The position numbers and the translations under genes were made by a program. Shown piece after piece: positions 16,540 through 24,942 of a stretch of 64,000 nt of DNA (position 1 is the first letter of the stretch; every line of letters starts with the position of its first letter). Origin of the DNA: JAHFDS01 sp964593795 (GTDB lineage: Bacteria > Myxococcota_A > Polyangia > JAHFDS01); assembly GCA_964593795.1 (NCBI GenBank), contig CAZQJC010000259.1, positions 62,001-126,000 on the forward strand, in the 5' to 3' direction. Under the pieces are notes generated by a model. That model searched no databases. It was given only the letters and a program-made list of their open reading frames with translations, and was not told the DNA's origin.

Positions 16540-18297
16540 ATGGAGACGATCGTGTTCGCCTCAAGCCCCCCGCGTACCATCGTGGAGCTGCTCCAGCGCC
16601 GCGTCGAGGAGCGGCCGGACGCCCTGCTCTTCTCGTTCGAGCCCGACGCCGCGGGCGCTGGCGATCGTCGAACGCGGGCCGAGCTCCTTGCACGGGCTCG
16701 GCACATCGCCACCGCCCTGGTCGAGCGGCGGCTGACGGGTGAGCGCGTGCTGCTCCTCTTTCCGCCCGGGCTCGCCTACGTGGACGGGTTCTTCGCTTGC
16801 CTCGTGGCTCGAGCATGGGCCGTGCCTGCCTACCCGCCCCTGCCGGGGCGCACCCGCGGGGGCCTCGAGCGGCTCCGTTCGATCGCGGCGAGCGCGCGGC
16901 CGTCCGCCGTTCTCACCACGAGGTCGCTTGCCGCTCAGGTGCGCGCGCTCTTGCCCGTCGCGCCCGAGCTGGAGGGCCTCGACTGGCTGTGCGTCGACGA
17001 CCTCACCGACGACGGCGCAGCACCGCTCGTGCAGCCGCCCGTGGGCCCGACAGACGTCGCCTTCCTGCAGTACACGTCGGGCTCCACGGCGGAACCGCGT
17101 GGCGTGATCGTCCGCCACGACAACTTGATGCACAACCTCGGCATCATCAGCGAGGGCTTCGGCGATCACGAAGGCGTCCGCGCGGCTTTCTGGTTGCCCC
17201 CCTACCACGACATGGGGTTGATCGGCGGGATCCTCGGGCCCCTGTGGTACGGCGGGCAAGGCCATCTGATGTCGCCGCTCGGCTTCCTCATGAGACCGCG
17301 GCGCTGGCTCGAGCTCGTGTCACGTCACCGCGCGGCCATCACCGGCGCGCCGAACTTCGCCTTCGATCTCTGCGCTCGCAAGATCAGCGAGGCGGAGCGC
17401 GAGCGCCTCGATCTGTCGTCGTTGCAGGTCCTCTTCTGCGCGGCCGAGCCGATCCGTGCGGAGACGATCGAGCGGTTCGCCTCTACCTTCGAGCCCTGCG
17501 GGCTCTCGCGTGGGGCCCTCTACACCTGCTACGGGCTCGCGGAGAGCACCCTCATGGTCACGGGGGGGCGCCCAGGAAGGGCCCCCTCGGTGCGAACGTT
17601 CGACGCGGGCGCCCTCGAGCGTGGGCTCGCGGAGCCGGCCGCGGTCGGCCGGCGCCTCGTCGGGTGCGGCTATCCGCTCGGAGGGCAGCAGCTCCGGATC
17701 GTTGATCCTGCCTCGCGGCAGTCGCTGCCACCGGGGACCATCGGCGAGATCTGGGTCGCGGGCCCGAGCGTGGCTTCGGGCTACCACGAGGCGAGCGAGG
17801 AGAGCCGGGGCACGTTCGGTGCCTTCGTCGCCGACGTCCACGGGCTCGAGTCTGGCCCATTCCTGCGGACGGGTGATCTGGGCACGCTGGTGGAAGGCGA
17901 GCTCTTCGTGACCGGCCGGCTCAAGGATCTCGTCATCGTCCACGGCCGCAACCATCACCCTCAGGATCTCGAGGCCACCCTCGAGCGTCACGACGCCCTG
18001 CGTCCCAGCTGCTCGGCCGTGTTCTCGATGGACGCCGAGGGGGTTTCTCGGCTCTGGGCGGTGGTCGAGATCAAGGCAGGCACGCGTACGCCCGCGGCGG
18101 AGCTGGCCGCCTCCCTGCGTCGGGCGCTGAGCGACGAGCACCAGGTGGTGGCGCACGACGTGATCGCGGTGGCGCCCGGGAGCGTGCCGAAGACCTCGAG
18201 CGGAAAGGTCATGCGCGCAGCGACTCGCGCGGCGCTGCGCGATGGCGCGCTGCGCATCCTGTGGCGGGATGTGCTCGGAGGCCCTGCTACACCTTGA
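16540..18297 (+). CDS. Fatty-acyl-AMP ligase (FAAL)
   Basis: 585 residues from ATG at 16540, 55 bases after the PEP mutase gene. ANL-superfamily motifs are YTSGSTAEPRGV, PPYHDMGLIGG, YGLAEST and RTGDLG, with a C-terminal TSSGKVMR lysine region. The PPYHDMGL block and overall length are typical of FAALs, which activate free fatty acids as acyl-AMP and load them on an acyl carrier protein rather than CoA. No carrier domain is attached. A possible partner is the ACP of the PKS or of the AOS fusion. In characterised bacterial ceramide pathways an acyl-ACP synthetase plays this part. Confidence 0.88.
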   Translation: METIVFASSPPRTIVELLQRRVEERPDALLFSFEPDAAGAGDRRTRAELLARARHIATALVERRLTGERVLLLFPPGLAYVDGFFACLVARAWAVPAYPPLPGRTRGGLERLRSIAASARPSAVLTTRSLAAQVRALLPVAPELEGLDWLCVDDLTDDGAAPLVQPPVGPTDVAFLQYTSGSTAEPRGVIVRHDNLMHNLGIISEGFGDHEGVRAAFWLPPYHDMGLIGGILGPLWYGGQGHLMSPLGFLMRPRRWLELVSRHRAAITGAPNFAFDLCARKISEAERERLDLSSLQVLFCAAEPIRAETIERFASTFEPCGLSRGALYTCYGLAESTLMVTGGRPGRAPSVRTFDAGALERGLAEPAAVGRRLVGCGYPLGGQQLRIVDPASRQSLPPGTIGEIWVAGPSVASGYHEASEESRGTFGAFVADVHGLESGPFLRTGDLGTLVEGELFVTGRLKDLVIVHGRNHHPQDLEATLERHDALRPSCSAVFSMDAEGVSRLWAVVEIKAGTRTPAAELAASLRRALSDEHQVVAHDVIAVAPGSVPKTSSGKVMRAATRAALRDGALRILWRDVLGGPATP

Positions 18298-19039
18298 AGC
18301 GGTACTCCCGACCGGGCAGGCGTTCGATGTCCGGCGGATAGCTCGCCCGCTTGGCCGTGAAGTAGGCCTCGTAGTGGTCGCCGTGCGCGGCGGCGTTGTA
18401 GGTCAGGTAGAGGATCCGACGCCCTCGTTGCGAGCGATTCGAGCCCGACTGGTGCGGCACGAAGGAGTCGAAGAACAGCGCGTCGCCGGGTCGCATGGGC
18501 ACAGGCTCGAATCGCAGGGACGCCAGCGCCGCGCCCTCGAGCGGGCGCCAGCGCTCGCCGATGAGCGCCCGGAGCCGACGCCCCGGGGCGAGCTCGAGAC
18601 ACCCGTTTTCCACGGTGACTTCGTCGACCGCCAGCGCGACGCTGACATGGAGGGGGGCGTAGTCCTCCCAGCCCGCCTGGGCGTCCTGGTGCGGGGTGAA
18701 GCCCGCCCCGCCCGCGGGCTTGAGGTTCACCTTGTCCTTGAACAGCACGGCGGGCTCCCCGAGCAGCGAGGCTACCGCTTGTGCGAGGGGCCCGCGGTCC
18801 ATCCACTCGCCGAGACCCGCATGGAAGCGGCGAAAGTACTCGATACGGTGGTCCTCGTCGTACTTCCAGACGCCGCCTGGGCGCGACGGGGCTGCCTCGA
18901 GCTCGCCGACCCAGTCAGCCAGCTGCGAGAGCTCCCGATCGGACAGGAGACCTGGAACGGCGCAAGCGCCCGTGGCCTCGAAGGTCGCGACTTGCTCGGA
19001 GCTCAGCATTGTTGCGGCCGAGGATACCCGGTCAGTCAT
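18287..19039 (-). CDS. PhyH-family 2-oxoglutarate/Fe(II) dioxygenase
   Basis: 250 residues from ATG at 19039, overlapping the stop of the YjbH-like gene by 8 bases. The iron ligands are visible as HQD in FTPHQDAQAG and a distal His in FVPHQSGSN, with Arg residues after it for 2-oxoglutarate. The family hydroxylates small substrates at C-H bonds. Next to PEP mutase, a phosphonate substrate is plausible, since the PhyH relative PhnY hydroxylates 2-aminoethylphosphonate at C1. That is inference from context. Its tail overlaps the convergent FAAL gene by 11 bases. Confidence 0.8.
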   Translation of the reverse strand: MTDRVSSAATMLSSEQVATFEATGACAVPGLLSDRELSQLADWVGELEAAPSRPGGVWKYDEDHRIEYFRRFHAGLGEWMDRGPLAQAVASLLGEPAVLFKDKVNLKPAGGAGFTPHQDAQAGWEDYAPLHVSVALAVDEVTVENGCLELAPGRRLRALIGERWRPLEGAALASLRFEPVPMRPGDALFFDSFVPHQSGSNRSQRGRRILYLTYNAAAHGDHYEAYFTAKRASYPPDIERLPGREYRFKV

Positions 19040-21008
19040 CGCGGTAGCGCAGGTAGGCCTCGCGCAGGCGCGGCAGGTGGGCGAGGAGCGTGGCGGTGCC
19101 CGTGCGTCCGGCGTTCGAGAAGGCGTCGGAGAGGTTGACGCTGGTCTCCGGTATCCAGCCGAGGCCGGGGAAGAACGTGTTGAGCCGGTTGACCGTCGAG
19201 ATCTGGCGGTAACGAAAGCGCGGATCACCGCGTAGCTGCGCGAAGGCTGGGCGCATGTCGCGCCGCGGGGTCAGCGGGAAGGTGAACTGGATGCCCGCGA
19301 TGTCCACGAGCGTTCGGCGGAAGAACAGCCCGACCTCGGTGTCGCCGAACAGCCGCGCGACCTCGAGCTCGACGCCCTGGTCGCCCCTGAAGTAGCGCCC
19401 CAGGGTCACCTCGAGCGAGAGATCGAGGGAGGCCAGCCACAACCGGTACGAGCCCAGGGCGCTCGCGAAGGACTCGTCGTACCGGTCGCGGAAGTAGGCA
19501 CCGCGCACCCGCAGCCGGTGGGCGCCGTCCGGGCTCGTCCACTGCACCTGGCCCAGCGTCCCGAGCTTGTTACGCCCGTAGAGCCCGACACCTGCGAGGC
19601 CGAGCACGCCGGGCGCGAGGGCCACGGCCTGATGGAGCAGCGCATGCTCGACGTGAGCGTCCTTGCGGTCGGCGCGGAAGTAGCGGCCGTCCTCGTACCC
19701 GCTGCTCCACAGGACGGGGATCTCGAGCGCCGCCTCGACGAGCGCGCCGCGCCACAGGGCCAGCCTGGCCTCCGGGTGCACGCCGACCAGGAAGTCGAGC
19801 ATCGCCAGATCCGTCGCGAGGTACGTGGCGATCGATGGGGCGAGCACGAGCTGCACGCGGCCCGCGCTCCGGCTGCGGCGCGGGGTCGCCACGCGCAGGT
19901 CGGACGGGTCCGACAGGCAGGTCGTCCATTCGAGCTGCCCCTCGACGAGCGCGCGAGCCTCGCCGCGCTCGAAGTACGCGCGGCTCGCGGCGGCCGGGGC
20001 CCACAGCTCGCGCACGCGCAGCCCGCGGCGCAGCTCGACGAGCACGATCCAGCCCGTGTTCGCCGGGGCGTGGCGAGCGGCGAGCCCGAGCGCGACCCCG
20101 AGGCCGTCGAGCGCGTTGCTGTTCCAGCGGTTGTCCTCGAGCTCGACGACGAGGACGCCCTCGCCTCTCGCGCCGACGAGGACCTCGTCGAAGCCGCGCG
20201 CCACGAGCGCGTCGGACAGGGCGACGAGCGCGTCGCCGCCCGCGATCTCGAAGGGCTCGAGCGGTGGCCCTGGCAACGCCGGCAGGCCCTCGGGGACCGG
20301 CTCGCCTGGAGACACGCCGAGGGCCGCCACGACCCCGGCGCCGAGCTCGAAGTCGGTGGGGTGGGCGCCGAGCGTGCTCTCGACGAGCCCCACCAGGGCA
20401 AGGGGTGTCTGCCCGACCCGGAGGGGGAGCTGCACCCGCGCCCCGAGGCGCGTCTGGCGGTCGGAGTGGTCCCCCAGCAGGTGGAGCCAGGGCACCGGGC
20501 GGAGCTCGAGGCCGCCGAACGCGCCGTCGAGGCGATCGGGTCCGAGGCCGTAGCCGGCGGTGAGGCGCGCGAAGGCCACCGTCTCGGTCGCCACGACGTA
20601 GCGGCTCCGGGAGTAAAGGCCCTCGCCGCCGTAGTCATCGACGCCCACCGCCAGCGCGGGCAGCCAGCGGCTGAGCCGTGGCAGGGGAAGCTGCAGCTTC
20701 GCGTGCACGGCGAGGTCACGGATCCGGAAGACAGGCGTCTGATCCGACGCGCGGGCGCCCACCTCGAGGAACGGCGCCAGCCCAAGCGTGAGCGCGAACG
20801 TGTTCATGGCGCCGAAGGCGCGCCAGCGCGGATCGGGCGCGTCGGTGTAGAAGGCCGTCAGGGTGCCTTCCGCCGGCACCAGCGCGTCGGGGATGCGCAG
20901 AAGGCCGCTCGCGCCGCGCAGGTTGGGTGAGGCGGCCGGCTGCGCCGTGGCGGGCCGTGGGAGGCCGATGGCCGCGACCACCACGATCAGCACCGCACCC
21001 GGCCGCAT
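19032..21008 (-). CDS. YjbH/GfcD-like outer-membrane exopolysaccharide protein
   Basis: 658 residues. Signal peptide (VLIVVVAAIGLPRPATAQ) followed by NLRGASGLLRIPDALVPAEG, the characteristic opening of YjbH proteins, then long beta-barrel-like stretches with aromatic girdles and LARAFGDTEVGLFF-like strands near the end. YjbH/GfcD proteins are large outer-membrane barrels found in exopolysaccharide and capsule loci and are thought to help secretion. The length (about 650-700) is normal. It lies divergent from the cytidylyltransferase/Wza operon, consistent with an export role. Confidence 0.8.
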   Translation of the reverse strand: MRPGAVLIVVVAAIGLPRPATAQPAASPNLRGASGLLRIPDALVPAEGTLTAFYTDAPDPRWRAFGAMNTFALTLGLAPFLEVGARASDQTPVFRIRDLAVHAKLQLPLPRLSRWLPALAVGVDDYGGEGLYSRSRYVVATETVAFARLTAGYGLGPDRLDGAFGGLELRPVPWLHLLGDHSDRQTRLGARVQLPLRVGQTPLALVGLVESTLGAHPTDFELGAGVVAALGVSPGEPVPEGLPALPGPPLEPFEIAGGDALVALSDALVARGFDEVLVGARGEGVLVVELEDNRWNSNALDGLGVALGLAARHAPANTGWIVLVELRRGLRVRELWAPAAASRAYFERGEARALVEGQLEWTTCLSDPSDLRVATPRRSRSAGRVQLVLAPSIATYLATDLAMLDFLVGVHPEARLALWRGALVEAALEIPVLWSSGYEDGRYFRADRKDAHVEHALLHQAVALAPGVLGLAGVGLYGRNKLGTLGQVQWTSPDGAHRLRVRGAYFRDRYDESFASALGSYRLWLASLDLSLEVTLGRYFRGDQGVELEVARLFGDTEVGLFFRRTLVDIAGIQFTFPLTPRRDMRPAFAQLRGDPRFRYRQISTVNRLNTFFPGLGWIPETSVNLSDAFSNAGRTGTATLLAHLPRLREAYLRYRDD

Positions 21009-21123
21009 GCCGCCCGAGCTTGCCGTGTGCGCGCAGCCGGGCGCAACTTCGGCGCAGGTGCATCGCCTGCGAGGGCCTCTGGAACCCGCGAGCCGCCGCG
21101 CGAAGACCGCCTATCATGGACAC

Positions 21124-21912
21124 ATGCATTCCCGTCCCGCCCAGCGGGCGAAGCCGCCGCGGGGCGGCGGGGTGGCGAGCGCCGTCATCCTGGCCGCCGG
21201 GCTCGGCACGCGCCTCGGCGCCGTGCTCGACGCCCTGCCGAAGGCGTTGCTCGAGGTCGGTCCAGAGCGCCTGCTCGGTCGCAGCCTGCGGTTGCTTGCC
21301 GCGCAAGGCATCGTGGAGGTGACGATCGTCGTAGGCTTCCGCGCCGACGAGATCGCGCGCTTCACGACGGGAATCCCGGGTGTGCGCCTGGTGGAGAACG
21401 CTCGCTACGCGAGCACGGGGACGCTCGCGTCGCTGGCTGTGGCGCTGCCCTGCGTGCGCCGTCCTTTCTTGCTGCTCGAGGGTGACCTGCTGTACGAGCC
21501 GCGGGCGCTCTCGGCGCTGCTCGCGCATCCCGAAGAGGACGTCATCCTCGCTTCGGGTCCGACCGGCGCGGGCGATGAGGTGTGGATCGAGGCCCCTTCC
21601 GGGCTGCTCGTGGCCATGTCCAAGGACCGCGCCGCCGTCGCCTCGGTGCAAGGAGAGCTGGTCGGGATCTCCAAGATCTCGGCCGGGCTCGCCGATCGCC
21701 TCGCCGAGCTGGCCCGGGGCCCCCACGCCGACGCCCTGTGCTACGAGACCGACGGGCTCGTCCGCGCCGCTGCCAGCCAGCCCGTCCATGTGCACGTGGA
21801 CCCCGACCTGATCTGGGGAGAGATCGACGATCCCGGACACCTGCGGCGCGCACGCGAGATCCTGCTGCCGCGCCTCGCAAAGGCCGACGGTGCGGGCCCT
21901 GGGCTTTCTTGA
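21124..21912 (+). CDS. LicC/PntC-like nucleotidyltransferase
   Basis: 262 residues from ATG at 21124; the ATG at 21116 is out of frame. The canonical signature VILAAGLGTRLG with PKALLEV (residues 21-50) is followed by VENARYASTGTLASL and LLLEGDLLYE. These match the phosphocholine or aminoethylphosphonate cytidylyltransferase branch better than hexose-1-phosphate enzymes. It would activate an alcohol phosphate, phosphonate or sugar phosphate as an NDP/CMP derivative. TATCAT ends 6 bases before the ATG, suggesting leaderless transcription. It heads the Wza-methyltransferase-Wzy operon, so the activated unit may decorate the polysaccharide. Confidence 0.8.
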   Translation: MHSRPAQRAKPPRGGGVASAVILAAGLGTRLGAVLDALPKALLEVGPERLLGRSLRLLAAQGIVEVTIVVGFRADEIARFTTGIPGVRLVENARYASTGTLASLAVALPCVRRPFLLLEGDLLYEPRALSALLAHPEEDVILASGPTGAGDEVWIEAPSGLLVAMSKDRAAVASVQGELVGISKISAGLADRLAELARGPHADALCYETDGLVRAAASQPVHVHVDPDLIWGEIDDPGHLRRAREILLPRLAKADGAGPGLS

Positions 21913-21946
21913 CGTCGCGGATGGGGCGAGCGACGCTGACGAGCGG

Positions 21947-24337
21947 ATGAAAAGCTCGCCGGCCGAGTCCTCTCCCAGGCCCTCGGTCACGCGGCGCGGC
22001 GCGTGCGGTGGGGCCCTGGTGGGCCTGCTAGTGGGCCTCACTGCGGCGCCGCCACCGCTGTGGGCGCAGTCCGCCGCGTCCGCGCTCGCGGGTGCGACGG
22101 CGGGCACGCCGCAGGTCCCCACGGTGGCCGTCAGCCCCGCGCAGGCCAGCCAGACGATCGTGCAGCCGCCGCCCGCGCCGGCGATCCCCATCTGCCCGGT
22201 TCCCCCCGGCCCGCCGGTCGCGGCGGCACCACCAGCCCCGCGTGGCGCGGCCAGCGGCAGCAGCCCCACCGACGCCTCCAAGGGCGGCGGCGCGGCCACG
22301 GGCGTTCCCAGCATCGACGGGCTCCTCGGCCAGATGGCGCGACAGGCGAGCGATCCGTTCGCCCAGGGCGGCTCGGCGGCCGGCGCCATGAGCGTCGAGC
22401 AGAGCTTCGCGAGCCAGCTCTTGCTCGAGGACTCGCAGGGCACGCTCCGCCAGTTCGGCTACGAGTTCTTCCAGCACCACGGGGGCAACCTGCAACCCGC
22501 GAACGACCTGCCCGTGGGCGCCGACTACACCCTCGGCCCGGACGACGTGCTCGTCCTTCACCTGTGGAACGTCGGCGACACGGGCGGGACCGCGCGCAGC
22601 CTTCCGCTCCTGGTCGAGCGGGACGGCACCGCGTTCGTGCCGGAGGTCGGCCCGGTGGCCATTTCGGGGATGACCTTCGCCGAGGCGACGCGGTTGCTCC
22701 AGGGACGGCTCCGCCGCGTCTACAAGCGCTTCGAGATGCACCTGACCATGGCCCGCCTGCGCTCGATCAAGGTGTTCGTCGTGGGCGACGTCATCCGGCC
22801 CGGTGCGTACGATCTGTCCTCCCTGTCCACGGCCTCGGGAGCCCTGGCGGCGGCGTGTGGGCCGAGCAAGTCCGGCAGCCTGCGCAGGATCAAGCTGCTG
22901 CGCGAGGGCAAGCCGGTCGCCGAGCTCGACTTCTACAGGTTCTTCCTCGAGGGAGATCGCTCGCAGGACGCGCGACTGCGCGCCGGTGACACGGTCCTCG
23001 TGCCGCACCTCGGAGACGTCGCCGCGATCGCAGGTCCGGTGCGTCGGCCGGGCATCCTGGAGCTCAGGGGCCCGACGCGCCTGAGCGCGCTGCTCGCGCT
23101 GGCGGGGGGGCTCCATCCGAGCGCGAATCGGCAGCGGATGCAGATCTTCCGGGTCGTCCCCGGCAAGGAGCGCGAGATCCTCGACCTCAACGTGGACCTC
23201 GACGCCATCGGGGCGGGTCGGGGCGGCGCCCTGGATCCGCAGATCTGGAACGGCGATTTCGTTCGCATCAACGCCATCAAGACCACGCTCGAGAACACGG
23301 TCGGCATCGTGGGCGCCGTGCGGAACCCGGGACCGCACGCCTTTCGGCCCGGCATGCGCCTCGGTGAGCTGCTGACGCGTGATCAGATGACCGAAGACGC
23401 CTTCTGGGAGCGCGCCGAGCTGGTGCGCACGGATCCGATTCGGTACACGAGCCGGGTGATCCCGTTCTCGCCCAGGCGGCTCTTGCTCGAGGGCGTCGCG
23501 AGCGAGAACGTCGTGCTGCAGCGCCTGGACCGCGTCGTCGTGCAGAGCCAGGCCAAGCCCCCGGGCATGGTGACCGTGCAGGGTGAGGTGGTGCGCCCCG
23601 GCGCGTATACCCGGCAGCCCAAGGAGCGAATCTCCTCCGTGCTCAAGCGCGCAGGCGGGCTCACCGAGAGCGCGTTTCCCGAGGGCATCGTCCTTGTCCG
23701 CGAGTCGGCCCGAGCGGCACACCAGGCCGAGCTCAACAGGTTCGTCTCCATGCAGCGGCAGCTCCTCTTGTCGGAGGCGGCCGCCCTGTCCTCCGGTGCC
23801 GCTGGCATCGTGATCGGAGCCGGTCAGGGCACCGCGGCCCTCGGCGTCACCCAGGAGCAGCTGGCACTGCAGTCGCAGCTGGCCGCGCTCGGCGAGCTGG
23901 CTGCTCGATCCGCCTCTGGCCGCGTCATCATCCGCGCCTCCTCCATCGCGGCGCTCGAGGGCAGCCCGAGCGACCTGGTGCTCGAGGTCGGGGACTCCAT
24001 CACGGTGCCGGAGCGACCGCAGACCGTCAGCGTCATCGGTGGCGTTCGCAACCCTGCGATCTTCACGTACCAGGCCGGCCTGGAGGCCAATGACTACCTC
24101 ACGCTGGCGGGTGGCCTGACCCGCCACGCGCGCAAGGACGAAGGCTACGTCGTGCGGGCCAACGGCTCGGCCGATCTGTCGCTCAAGAGCCCGCTCGGGG
24201 TCGGAGACACCATCGTGATTCCCGAGCGTATCGAGCCCGAGACCCGCACGCTGCCCGTCCTGGTCACCTTGAGCGCCATCTTCGCCTCGCTGGCGACCGC
24301 GGCGCTGGCGATCGTGGTGATCGATCGGATTCGCTGA
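21947..24337 (+). CDS. Polysaccharide export protein, Wza family, long form
   Basis: 796 residues from ATG at 21947. The ATG at 21890 would overlap the previous gene and displace the signal peptide. Order: signal sequence (VGLLVGLTAAPPPLWA), low-complexity Ala/Pro/Gly segment to about 130, polysaccharide export domain near 190 (DYTLGPDDVLVLHLW), then several SLBB-type repeats (for example VFVVGDVIRPGAYDL near 275 and GMVTVQGEVVRPGAYT). The C-terminal 20 residues are a transmembrane helix (LVTLSAIFASLATAALAIVVI). It has no lipobox Cys, unlike E. coli Wza, and is about twice as long. It forms the outer-membrane channel of the export machine. Confidence 0.9.
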   Translation: MKSSPAESSPRPSVTRRGACGGALVGLLVGLTAAPPPLWAQSAASALAGATAGTPQVPTVAVSPAQASQTIVQPPPAPAIPICPVPPGPPVAAAPPAPRGAASGSSPTDASKGGGAATGVPSIDGLLGQMARQASDPFAQGGSAAGAMSVEQSFASQLLLEDSQGTLRQFGYEFFQHHGGNLQPANDLPVGADYTLGPDDVLVLHLWNVGDTGGTARSLPLLVERDGTAFVPEVGPVAISGMTFAEATRLLQGRLRRVYKRFEMHLTMARLRSIKVFVVGDVIRPGAYDLSSLSTASGALAAACGPSKSGSLRRIKLLREGKPVAELDFYRFFLEGDRSQDARLRAGDTVLVPHLGDVAAIAGPVRRPGILELRGPTRLSALLALAGGLHPSANRQRMQIFRVVPGKEREILDLNVDLDAIGAGRGGALDPQIWNGDFVRINAIKTTLENTVGIVGAVRNPGPHAFRPGMRLGELLTRDQMTEDAFWERAELVRTDPIRYTSRVIPFSPRRLLLEGVASENVVLQRLDRVVVQSQAKPPGMVTVQGEVVRPGAYTRQPKERISSVLKRAGGLTESAFPEGIVLVRESARAAHQAELNRFVSMQRQLLLSEAAALSSGAAGIVIGAGQGTAALGVTQEQLALQSQLAALGELAARSASGRVIIRASSIAALEGSPSDLVLEVGDSITVPERPQTVSVIGGVRNPAIFTYQAGLEANDYLTLAGGLTRHARKDEGYVVRANGSADLSLKSPLGVGDTIVIPERIEPETRTLPVLVTLSAIFASLATAALAIVVIDRIR

Positions 24338-24339
24338 CG

Positions 24340-24942
24340 GTGTCGCGGCGCGAGTCCGACGAGACCCACTGGCAGTGGCTGCGGTGGGCATTCCCGGCCG
24401 CCCTGAGCGGGCTGCGCGTGGTCGACCTCGGGTGCGGCTCGGGCGAGCTGTGCGCGCGCCTTGGCGCCGCGCGGGCCGTCGTCGTCGGCGTGGATCTGGT
24501 GCGACCGCGATCGTTCGATGACCGGGCCTCGCCCTTCTCCTTCGTGCAGATCAACCTCGACGACGACGCCTGGACCGAGGCGGTCAGGCGCTCGGGCCCC
24601 TTCGACCTCGTCGTCGCCTTCGACGTCCTCGAGCATCTCGAGTCGCCGTTCCGCTTCTTGCGCGGCTGTCGTTCCGTGGTGGCGCCCGGCGGGAGGCTCG
24701 TGCTGTCGACGCCGAACCTGCGATCGTGGGAGCGCCACCTGCGCCCGCGGAGATGGAGCGGCGTCGTCGACCCGCAGCACAAGTACCTGTTCGATGCGCA
24801 CAGCCTGCGCTTGCTGCTCGCACGGTCGGGGTGGAGCCCGACGGTCCTGCGGGCGCCCGTGCGCGCGCTGGCGCGGCTTCGCGGCCTCGTGCCGGCGATC
24901 GGTGGGCAGCTGCTCTGCGTGGCGACGCCGCAAGGGACATGA
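24340..24942 (+). CDS. SAM-dependent methyltransferase
   Basis: 200 residues, GTG start 2 bases after the Wza gene. Class I motifs: VVDLGCGSGELC (motif I), VVGVDLV, and FDLVVAFDVLEHLESP, then LVLSTPNL. It resembles ubiE-like O- or C-methyltransferases that often modify sugars or carrier-linked glycans. Its place between Wza and Wzy suggests a substrate in polysaccharide assembly. The stop overlaps the next start by ATGA. Confidence 0.82.
   Translation: MSRRESDETHWQWLRWAFPAALSGLRVVDLGCGSGELCARLGAARAVVVGVDLVRPRSFDDRASPFSFVQINLDDDAWTEAVRRSGPFDLVVAFDVLEHLESPFRFLRGCRSVVAPGGRLVLSTPNLRSWERHLRPRRWSGVVDPQHKYLFDAHSLRLLLARSGWSPTVLRAPVRALARLRGLVPAIGGQLLCVATPQGT

Noticed and set aside
16540..18297. An NRPS or PKS loading module at the FAAL gene
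   Set aside because: The protein has only the adenylate-forming domains and no carrier or condensation domain follows it.
21116..21126. ATG at 21116 as the start of the LicC/PntC-like gene
   Set aside because: It is in a different frame from the conserved nucleotidyltransferase sequence; the ATG at 21124 is in frame.
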